Position numbers and translations under genes: made by a program. Positions 57,436 to 64,000 of a stretch of DNA of 64,000 bases are shown here, piece after piece. The notes beneath the pieces were generated by a model. The model was not told the DNA's origin, did not search any database, and worked only from the letters and a program-made list of their open reading frames with translations. This DNA comes from an uncultured Pelagibacteraceae bacterium. Lineage in GTDB: Bacteria; Pseudomonadota; Alphaproteobacteria; Pelagibacterales; Pelagibacteraceae. The stretch is taken from contig CACAWX010000004.1 of NCBI GenBank assembly GCA_902536305.1, forward strand, positions 1 through 64,000, given 5' to 3'. Within the stretch, counting starts at the first letter, position 1. Every line of letters begins with the position of its first letter.

Positions 57436-58760
57436 CTTAGGATAACTAATCTATTTTTTTTGTCTAAAAAATAAAGTAATTTATTAATTATAATTGGAAT
57501 TGAATTTAATTTTGATGGTAGTTTTTTAACAGACTGTAATTTTCCATTAGAATTAAAATTAAGTACAAAAGAATTTTTTAAAAAAATTGTGATCTTGTTA
57601 CTAAGCAACATAAAAGATTGAATTTCAACGTTTTTTTTATTTACATTTAAAAAATTTGCAATTTCTTGATTTATATAAGATGAATAAAGAATTTTATTTG
57701 TACTTAAATCAATAGAAATTAAATAATTATTTTCGGTAATTAGAAATGCATAAGTTTTATTAATTATTGGTTTTATCAATGGTACAAATGCAAATTTATT
57801 TTCTATAAAGCCTGAATTTTTATCGATAATAAAAGTTTTATTATTTGATCCAATTAATACCTTATTCTCATTGCTCACTATCTGAACACTGTTAAACAAA
57901 TTAGAGGGATTGATGTCTGTAGACTTATTTAAATTTAAAAACCAATTGATCTTCATGTTTTTAGCATCAATTGAATATAAAGATCCATAAGTATTTAAAA
58001 AAAATAAGTTATTTTTATCGTCAATAGATAAATTATTTATGAATTTATTTTTAACAATTGTTTCTTCTGTAGGGATAAATTTAATCAGATCACCATTTAT
58101 TTTGTTTAAAAAAAATAAGTTATTGTTTTGATTAGAAACAATAATTTTATTATTAAATATTTTTAGGTTTGATCGAAAAGGGATTTTATAGTTTTTGGCC
58201 CAAACTAATTTATTGTGTTTATAATCAAAAGCATATAAATAACCTATATTATCAGATACATATATTATATTATTTTCAATAATTAAATTTATTTTTTTTT
58301 TAATTTTCTTATATTTTTTTTTGTAAAAATTAAATTTATAAATTGTCTTTTTTCTTGAAATTGAATAAATAATTATATTACCCTTTTCATCATTTATTAT
58401 TAGATGGTTATTTGAAAATAATATACGTTCAAAAACTTTGTTTCTACTTAATTTTTTGCTTTTTAAAATAATTTTATTTAAGTCATCATATTGGAAATTT
58501 TTAAGATTGTTATTTAACCCAAAGAATTCATCATTCCATTCCAAATTATTAATTGGTTTTAACAATTGAAATTTATTTTTATTATCAAAAGGTATTACCT
58601 TATTGAATTTATTCTCAAACGTAGTAACTGTTTTAAAATCTTTAAAAATATTTGATTGATCATCAATATCGTTTTTTTCATTTTTCCATATTCCTGTTTT
58701 GTTATCGAAAGAACAGCTACTTAGAGTTAGACAAATTATTAAAACTGTAAAACATTTCAT
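57432..58760 (-). CDS. BamB-like lipoprotein with PQQ-type beta-propeller
   Basis: 442-residue lipoprotein: a signal ending in the lipobox LSSC (Cys16), then repeated strand sets such as IIYVSDNIGYLYAFDYKHNKLVWAKN split over several blades, typical of PQQ/BamB propellers. BamB belongs to the outer-membrane protein insertion machine. It sits four bases after a YfgM-like gene, a pairing common in proteobacteria, where der usually follows; here purF is next on the opposite strand. Confidence 0.82.
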   Translation of the reverse strand: MKCFTVLIICLTLSSCSFDNKTGIWKNEKNDIDDQSNIFKDFKTVTTFENKFNKVIPFDNKNKFQLLKPINNLEWNDEFFGLNNNLKNFQYDDLNKIILKSKKLSRNKVFERILFSNNHLIINDEKGNIIIYSISRKKTIYKFNFYKKKYKKIKKKINLIIENNIIYVSDNIGYLYAFDYKHNKLVWAKNYKIPFRSNLKIFNNKIIVSNQNNNLFFLNKINGDLIKFIPTEETIVKNKFINNLSIDDKNNLFFLNTYGSLYSIDAKNMKINWFLNLNKSTDINPSNLFNSVQIVSNENKVLIGSNNKTFIIDKNSGFIENKFAFVPLIKPIINKTYAFLITENNYLISIDLSTNKILYSSYINQEIANFLNVNKKNVEIQSFMLLSNKITIFLKNSFVLNFNSNGKLQSVKKLPSKLNSIPIIINKLLYFLDKKNRLVILS

Positions 58761-58764
58761 TGAG

Positions 58765-59277
58765 TTACTCTTGAACTAATTCTTGGGCAAGAACTTTTAG
58801 AGACGAGTTCTCCTCGATTAATTTCTTTAATATTTTATTGCCGCGCTGAATATCAGAATTTTTGATTAAATATATAGCTTTTTTTAAAAATATTAAATCT
58901 TTTTGATTTTTCGAAGAAATTGATTCTTCTAAAATTTCAAAATACTCTAATATTTTATTTTTATCTATAATAAGATTTTTTTCTATGACAGTATTCAATG
59001 CCAAAATTGAATAAAATTCGTTACCACTTAATATTATTTCTTCGTAAATTTTTGTTGCATCATCTGCTTTTTTATTAGACCCTAAATAAATACCTGCCTC
59101 AATATATTTTTCTGCAGCTATGGTATTTTTCTTTTCATTGTTAACTTTTAAAAAAAAAAATAAAAATAATGATGAGAATAAAATGAATATAAATATATAC
59201 ATTTTAGCTTTATTATTATTAAAGAAATTAATTATTTTATCTTTTATTTCTATTTTATTTTCTTCGGATTTGTCCAT
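58765..59277 (-). CDS. YfgM-like tetratricopeptide membrane protein
   Basis: 170-residue protein with a cytoplasmic N-terminus, one membrane helix (about 25-45) and a periplasmic helical region of TPR-like repeats (KYIEAGIYLGSNKKADDA and later KKAIYLIKN). YfgM is an ancillary SecYEG and periplasmic chaperone protein. The assignment rests on topology, TPR pattern and position before the BamB-like gene. It overlaps the panB end by 23 bases. Confidence 0.75.
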   Translation of the reverse strand: MDKSEENKIEIKDKIINFFNNNKAKMYIFIFILFSSLFLFFFLKVNNEKKNTIAAEKYIEAGIYLGSNKKADDATKIYEEIILSGNEFYSILALNTVIEKNLIIDKNKILEYFEILEESISSKNQKDLIFLKKAIYLIKNSDIQRGNKILKKLIEENSSLKVLAQELVQE

Positions 59278-60052
59278 TCAAATTATTTTTAATCGCCGGA
59301 AATTTTTTTAATTTAACCTCTCTAGTATATTTTTTTACAGCTTTTTCAATAATTCTATCAAGTTTCACATACTTTTTTACAAATTTTGGATAAAAGCCAC
59401 TGATCCCAAGCATGTCATCGGTTACTAATATTTGCCCATCACAGTTTGAGGAAGAACCAATGCCAATAGTAGGAATACTTAATTCTTTGGTAATTAGTTT
59501 TGCTGAGTCAGGAGATAAACATTCAAGAACTATTGAAAATGCTCCTGCCTTTTCAATTAATTTAGCCTGTTTTAGTAGTTTTTTTATTTCTAATTTTGTT
59601 TGGCCTGCAATTTTAAATTTTTTTTTAAATTGCGGTGTGTATCCAATGTGGCCCATGACAGGAATATTTTTTTTCACTATTGCTTTTATAATTTCATAGT
59701 TTGTTTTATAATTTTCCAATTTAATAGCGTCACATCCAGTTTTTTTTATAACAAATTCGGCATTTTTTAAGGCATTTTTTTTACTGTTATAACTACCTTT
59801 CGGCATATCAACTACAAGTAAAGATTTTTTTATGCCCATTTTTACACTTAATGTATGTTGAATAATATTTTCTAAACTAATTTTGTGAGTATTTTTATGT
59901 CCATACAATACGTTTGCCATAGAATCACCAACTAGGATAATATCTGCGTATTTATCTAAAATTTTAGCTATATTTTTTGAGTAAGCTGTCAGGCTTACTA
60001 TTTTTGTTTTTTTTTTTTTTAATAAAAGTTTTTTTATTTTTATATTAATCAT
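59255..60052 (-). CDS. panB: 3-methyl-2-oxobutanoate hydroxymethyltransferase
   Basis: First step of pantothenate synthesis. TIM-barrel enzyme with [15 protein letters not shown], the metal site [21 protein letters not shown] and [19 protein letters not shown]. Length 265 is normal. It overlaps guaA by four bases. Its presence implies at least partial pantothenate synthesis; panC is not in this window. Confidence 0.95.
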   Translation of the reverse strand: MINIKIKKLLLKKKKTKIVSLTAYSKNIAKILDKYADIILVGDSMANVLYGHKNTHKISLENIIQHTLSVKMGIKKSLLVVDMPKGSYNSKKNALKNAEFVIKKTGCDAIKLENYKTNYEIIKAIVKKNIPVMGHIGYTPQFKKKFKIAGQTKLEIKKLLKQAKLIEKAGAFSIVLECLSPDSAKLITKELSIPTIGIGSSSNCDGQILVTDDMLGISGFYPKFVKKYVKLDRIIEKAVKKYTREVKLKKFPAIKNNLNGQIRRK

Positions 60053-61608
60053 TCTAATTCTATGGTGCTAGGAGGCTTGGAAGTAATATCATATACAACC
60101 CTATTAATCCCTTTAACATTATTTATAATTTTATTAGATATATTGTCTATGAAATTCTTTGGTAAATTGAAATAGTCCGCTGTCATACCATCTTCGGAAG
60201 TAACTGCTCTCAATAAACAAATATTCTCATATGTGCGTGTGTCACCCATTACACCAACGGTTTTAATTGGAAGTAACGCTGCATACGCCTGCCATATTTT
60301 ATTGTAAAGCCCGCTTTTAATTAATTCATTAATAAAAATGTAATCTGCTTCCTGAAGAATTTTTACTCTCTGTTGTGAAATATTTCCTAAAATTCTTATA
60401 CCTAAGCCAGGGCCAGGAAACGGGTGTTTGAAATTAATATTTTTGATCAACCCTAATGACTTACCTAAAATTCTTACTTCATCCTTAAAAAAATCTTTTA
60501 AAGGTTCAACTAATTTAAAATTCATTCTTTTAGGTAACCCACCAACATTATGGTGAGATTTTATTTTTGAAGTTTTGCTACCAGTTGAAGATCTACTTTC
60601 AATTATATCCGGGTAAAGGGTGCCTTGAGCTAAAAATTTTAGGTTTTTATACTTTTTAGACTCTTTTTCAAAAACTTTAATAAATAGATTTCCAATAATC
60701 TTTCTTTTTTTTTCTGGATTGCTTATATTTTTTAATTTCGATAAAAATAATCTTGAGGCGTTAATTAACTTCACATTCAGTCTATATTTTTTTTTAAAAA
60801 TTTGATAAGTTTGTTTAAATTCATTTTTTCTCATCAATCCGGTATCAACCATAATACAAATAAGGTTTTTTTTAATTGCTTTATTTATTAATAATGCAAC
60901 CACACTGCTATCCACACCTCCAGATAATGCACATATTACTTTGTCCTTTTTTACAGTATCTTTTATTTCGTTTATTAATCTTTTTTTTTGAGATGTTGCG
61001 CTCCAATTTTTTTTTATTTTACAAATCAAAAATAAAAAATTTTTGAATAATTGTTTACCTTTATCTGTATGCGTTACTTCTGGATGAAATTGAACTCCGT
61101 AAATTTTATTTTTAGTATTTTCTATTATTGTTAATTTTGACTCTTTAGTAGACGCGACTAATTTGAAATTTTTTGGCAATTTAACCACTGCATCTTCATG
61201 ACTCATCCATACAGATCTTTTATTATTTAAAAAATTCTTAATTAAAGGTGAGGTATTTTTTTTATATAGGATAGCTCTTCCAAATTCTCTTTTTTTTTTG
61301 GAAGATTTAATTTTGCCTCCAAATATTTTAGCTATTAATTGCAAACCATAACATATTCCTAATATAGGAATTTTTTTTTTAAATATATCTTTTGGTACAC
61401 TCTGAAAACTATTTGCTGTTACAGTGGATGGGCCTCCTGAAAGTATTAATCCTTTTATGTTATGAAATTTTTTTAATTTAATAAGGCCTTTTGGCGTTAT
61501 AATTTCAGAATAAACTCCTAACTCTCTTATTCTTCTTGCTATTAATTTTGTAACCTGAGAACCAAAATCAATAATTAAAACTTTATCTTTGTATTGATGA
61601 AATTGCAT
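60049..61608 (-). CDS. guaA: GMP synthase (glutamine-hydrolysing)
   Basis: Makes GMP from XMP. The N-terminal glutaminase domain has Cys86 in LGICYGLQ and the triad His/Glu in FHPEVTHT. The ATP-pyrophosphatase P-loop is SGGVDSSV, and the C-terminal domain has [12 protein letters not shown] and the ending KPPSTIELE. Length 519 is normal. It directly follows the TPR gene with no gap and is in one run with guaB. Confidence 0.98.
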   Translation of the reverse strand: MQFHQYKDKVLIIDFGSQVTKLIARRIRELGVYSEIITPKGLIKLKKFHNIKGLILSGGPSTVTANSFQSVPKDIFKKKIPILGICYGLQLIAKIFGGKIKSSKKKREFGRAILYKKNTSPLIKNFLNNKRSVWMSHEDAVVKLPKNFKLVASTKESKLTIIENTKNKIYGVQFHPEVTHTDKGKQLFKNFLFLICKIKKNWSATSQKKRLINEIKDTVKKDKVICALSGGVDSSVVALLINKAIKKNLICIMVDTGLMRKNEFKQTYQIFKKKYRLNVKLINASRLFLSKLKNISNPEKKRKIIGNLFIKVFEKESKKYKNLKFLAQGTLYPDIIESRSSTGSKTSKIKSHHNVGGLPKRMNFKLVEPLKDFFKDEVRILGKSLGLIKNINFKHPFPGPGLGIRILGNISQQRVKILQEADYIFINELIKSGLYNKIWQAYAALLPIKTVGVMGDTRTYENICLLRAVTSEDGMTADYFNLPKNFIDNISNKIINNVKGINRVVYDITSKPPSTIELE

Positions 61609-62028
61609 TTATTTTTTAGATAAATTTTCAATTTCAATTTTTAATTGATCGCTTTTGATACAGAATTTACTACATATGGATTTCAATTTTTTATTTAATT
61701 CTTTGCTTTTTTTATAGTCAGAAGAAGTTAGTTTTAATCTTGCTAGATTATAAATTGCCTCCTCGTTTTTTGGGTTTAACAACATCACTGTATTCAAATT
61801 TCTTTCCTCTAAATTTCTCTTATTTTGTTTGTTAAATATTTTTGATAAATAAAGATATGATAATTCACTTTTAGGGTTAAAGACTATATCCTGTTCAAAT
61901 TTGAATTTTGCATCATCGAATTTATTTTTATTATATAAGTCAATGCCCTCTTTTACGTAATCTGACTTGGCAAATAGATTAGTTGATAAAAAAAATAAAA
62001 TTAAAATATAGAAAAATTTTTTAATCAT
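61609..62028 (-). CDS. small secreted TPR protein
   Basis: 139-residue protein with a signal peptide (about 1-21, ending LFAKS) and two or three TPR-like helix pairs (KEGIDLYNKNKFDDAKFKFE; LNPKNEEAIYNLARLKL). It is wedged between guaB (four-base overlap) and guaA (no gap). The function is unknown; nothing links it to purine synthesis except position. Confidence 0.75.
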   Translation of the reverse strand: MIKKFFYILILFFLSTNLFAKSDYVKEGIDLYNKNKFDDAKFKFEQDIVFNPKSELSYLYLSKIFNKQNKRNLEERNLNTVMLLNPKNEEAIYNLARLKLTSSDYKKSKELNKKLKSICSKFCIKSDQLKIEIENLSKK

Positions 62029-63104
62029 AACTTATAATTTATTGTTTTCTGTGTCATTTCTACGCTGTGAACCATGCTTTCGTAAAATCCTGCTTTAGTT
62101 ATTTTGATAAATGTTGCTTTTTTGTTAATCTCTCTCAAATTTTCAGCCCCAATATATCCCATTGATGATCTCAATCCACCTTGCAGTTGATATATTATTT
62201 TTGATACTTTTCCTCTGTATTCTACTCGGCCCTCCACTCCTTCTGGAACAAATTTAGATTTATCTTTAAAGTTTTTTTGAAAATACCTATTTGCTGATCC
62301 TGCTGACATAGCTCCAATTGACCCCATCCCTCTATATAGTTTGTAAAACTTACCATTAATTTTAAACTTTTCACCGGGACTCTCATCAGTCCCAGCAAAT
62401 ATTGAACCCATCATAATAGCATCAGCTCCAGCAGCTAAAGCCTTAGCGATATCTCCTGAAAATTTAATTCCTCCATCTGAAATGATTTTAACATTTTTTT
62501 TATAAAGAGCTTTTTTTACCTCCATGATAGCAGAAATTTGAGGAACACCAATACCTGCTACCATTCTAGTTGTACAAATAGATCCGGGTCCTATACCTAC
62601 TTTAATAATATCTGCTCCTGAATTATATAGTTTTTTTGCTGCTTGCCCAGTAGCAATATTTCCAACACAGACAGGAACATTTTTTGTTATCTTTTTTATT
62701 TTTATTAATATTTGTAAAACTTTTTTACTATGTCCATGAGCGGTATCAATAACAATTAAGTCAACTCCATTTGATATTAGTGATCTTGCTCTATCTAAAT
62801 CTTCCTGATTAGTTCCTATAGCTGCACCAACAATTAGTTTCTTATTTTTTACTTTTTTGACTTCAATGGATTGTTTTTTTATATCTAAATTTCGATGAAT
62901 AATTCCTATTCCCCCTTCTTTAGCAATCGCCGTAGCCATCTTTGATTCTGTAACAGTATCCATTGCAGATGTTAAAAAAGGTACCTTAAGAAAAATTTTT
63001 TTAGTTAGCTGAAGGGAAATATTTGTTTTAGAGGGTAAAATTTCTGAATACTTTGGTAAAAGTAAAACATCATCAAAGGTTAACGCTTCTTTAATTGTAT
63101 CCAT
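62025..63104 (-). CDS. guaB: IMP dehydrogenase lacking the CBS domain
   Basis: Oxidises IMP to XMP, the branch step to GMP. The TIM barrel is complete: N-terminal [14 protein letters not shown], catalytic Cys177 in [19 protein letters not shown] and the flap [11 protein letters not shown]. At 359 residues it is about 130 shorter than usual. The missing part is the two-CBS regulatory domain, expected around residues 85-90, where EVKKVKNKK runs straight into LIVGAAIG. The catalytic Cys is Cys305 in E. coli, so the shortfall maps there. It overlaps the TPR gene by four bases. Confidence 0.96.
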   Translation of the reverse strand: MDTIKEALTFDDVLLLPKYSEILPSKTNISLQLTKKIFLKVPFLTSAMDTVTESKMATAIAKEGGIGIIHRNLDIKKQSIEVKKVKNKKLIVGAAIGTNQEDLDRARSLISNGVDLIVIDTAHGHSKKVLQILIKIKKITKNVPVCVGNIATGQAAKKLYNSGADIIKVGIGPGSICTTRMVAGIGVPQISAIMEVKKALYKKNVKIISDGGIKFSGDIAKALAAGADAIMMGSIFAGTDESPGEKFKINGKFYKLYRGMGSIGAMSAGSANRYFQKNFKDKSKFVPEGVEGRVEYRGKVSKIIYQLQGGLRSSMGYIGAENLREINKKATFIKITKAGFYESMVHSVEMTQKTINYKL

Positions 63105-63130
63105 ATAAACTTATATACAATTATTAAAAT

Positions 63131-63757
63131 TTATAAAGACTTTAAAATTTCACAATGTAAATAAGTTTCTTTAGACTCTTTTCTACTGGACTCGGGTTTA
63201 AAAAAATTTACTTTATTAAATGTAGATTTAGCTAGGTTTTTTACCTCTAAGAAGTCTTCTCCCATAAAGATTTTTGATATTAAAACACCCTTTGGTTTAA
63301 GTGTTTCTTTTGAAAAATTAATAACATCAGTGCACAATTGATTTGTTCTGATTGAGTCTAATGATTTATTGCCAGTTGTATCTGCGGCCATATCGGAAAG
63401 AATCACATCTAGATTTGATTTAAAATATTTTATTACTACAAATTTTGTCTCATCTAAAAGTATATCACCTTTGAAAAATCTAACGTTTTTTATAGGTTCC
63501 ATATTTTTAATATCTATAGACATTATTTTACCCACTTTAATAATTTGACTTGCTACTTGAGACCATCCTCCAGGAAAAGATCCTAAATCTAATAGATTTG
63601 TATTTTTTTTTATAAATTTATATTTTTTATTAAGTTCAATTAATTTAAATGATGCTCTTGAGCGAAATCCTAAAGTTTTGGATTTTTTAAAAAATTGATC
63701 TCTGTGTTGTTTGATTTTCCAAGAATTGCTTTTTTTAACTCTTTTTGATTTTTTCAT
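63131..63757 (-). CDS. rlmE: 23S rRNA 2'-O-ribose methyltransferase, RrmJ/FtsJ family
   Basis: Methylates the ribose of U2552 in 23S rRNA in E. coli. The 208 residues show SRASFKLIELN, the SAM loop LLDLGSFPGGWSQVA and the catalytic VILSDMAADTTG. A basic N-terminal tail is typical of the family. The start overlaps the upstream stop by one base (TAATG). Confidence 0.94.
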   Translation of the reverse strand: MKKSKRVKKSNSWKIKQHRDQFFKKSKTLGFRSRASFKLIELNKKYKFIKKNTNLLDLGSFPGGWSQVASQIIKVGKIMSIDIKNMEPIKNVRFFKGDILLDETKFVVIKYFKSNLDVILSDMAADTTGNKSLDSIRTNQLCTDVINFSKETLKPKGVLISKIFMGEDFLEVKNLAKSTFNKVNFFKPESSRKESKETYLHCEILKSL

Positions 63758-64000
63758 TATAAAATATCTTCATGATTATCATCAGATATTTTCTCCACAT
63801 TTTTTTTATTTCGATTTTTATATAAAATTATACTTACTGGAATTGAGATTAAGTAGATAATCCCAAAAATCAAAAGAGTTTCAAGAGTATAAAACAGTAA
63901 AGCTATAAAAACAACGCCAATACCTAGTAGTAAAAAAACAGTTGCTTTAGAAGATATGGATATTTTTTTTAATGCCAATGTAGGAATTTTACTAACCAAC
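63757..64000 (-). CDS. pssA: phosphatidylserine synthase C-terminal end, cut by the window edge
   Basis: The frame runs off the right end without a credible start; the first codon in view is an internal TTG. The visible part begins LVSKIPTLALKKISI, matching the conserved (M/L)VSKIPT segment near the end of bacterial CDP-diacylglycerol-serine O-phosphatidyltransferases, followed by two membrane helices and a charged tail. It would be the first step toward phosphatidylethanolamine. It overlaps rlmE by one base. Confidence 0.75.
   Translation of the reverse strand, partial: LVSKIPTLALKKISISSKATVFLLLGIGVVFIALLFYTLETLLIFGIIYLISIPVSIILYKNRNKKNVEKISDDNHEDIL

Noticed and set aside
1-64000. Mobile elements, CRISPR arrays, prophage or defence systems
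   Set aside because: No transposase, integrase, direct-repeat array or phage gene was seen; every long frame is explained by a core gene.

Overview
This is an AT-rich, very compact stretch of an alphaproteobacterial chromosome, most likely from the SAR11 clade (Pelagibacterales). The case rests on gene orders typical of Alphaproteobacteria (lon-clpX-clpP-tig; iscR-suf; tyrS/anmK; rne/mrcA-prfB; pepA/lptF-lptG-lptD-surA-pdxA-ksgA; fabD-fabG-acpP; rpsF-rpsR-rplI-dnaB; cvpA-purF), lysine- and asparagine-rich proteins, and extreme packing. By hand count only about 2% of the window lies outside genes, and the longest gap is about 145 bases. I see no insertion sequence, prophage, CRISPR array, rRNA or integron.

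Layout. 1-5.9 kb: a minus-strand proteostasis block (trigger factor, ClpP, ClpX, Lon) and one tRNA-Leu(UAG). 5.9-7.9 kb: a WecA/MraY-type sugar-phosphate transferase and an EamA transporter. 8.0-11.5 kb: glutamine synthetase meeting, tail to tail, a eukaryote-type glutaminase with ankyrin repeats. 11.5-17.6 kb: one overlapping SUF iron-sulfur operon led by an IscR-like regulator (iscR-sufB-C-D-S-U-T-A). 17.7-26.4 kb: a hydrolase, anmK, tyrS, an AsmA-like protein, prfB with its programmed frameshift, and PBP1A. 26.6-32.5 kb: RNase E/G, thiG-thiS, aroQ-accB-accC, a DUF2155 protein and an NDUFA12 homologue. 32.6-40.3 kb: a free-standing homologue of the C-terminal region of B12-dependent ribonucleotide reductase, aspS, hda-like, DUF2066, purM-purN, ndk and pepA.

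40.5-47.7 kb: an outer-membrane/LPS export operon (lptF, lptG, lptD, surA) continuing into pdxA and ksgA. 47.7-50.3 kb: gmk, acpP, fabG, fabD. 50.4-57.4 kb: rpsF-rpsR-rplI-dnaB, an RND/MMPL exporter, cvpA and purF. 57.4-64 kb: a minus-strand run from a partial phosphatidylserine synthase through rlmE, guaB, a TPR protein, guaA, panB and a YfgM-like protein to a BamB-like lipoprotein. Nearly everything is core housekeeping: protein quality control, Fe-S assembly, purine synthesis (purM, purN, purF, guaA, guaB), fatty-acid synthesis, envelope assembly and translation.

I did not find a convincing new multi-gene system. The points most worth a second look are reductions and re-arrangements of known proteins: an IMP dehydrogenase without its CBS regulatory domain, an RNase E with no cysteine and hence no zinc link, a kidney-type glutaminase with a doubled ankyrin tail, a stand-alone NrdJ C-terminal module, and a recurring four-base TTAA/TTAG overlap in which six of nine convergent gene pairs share their stop codons.
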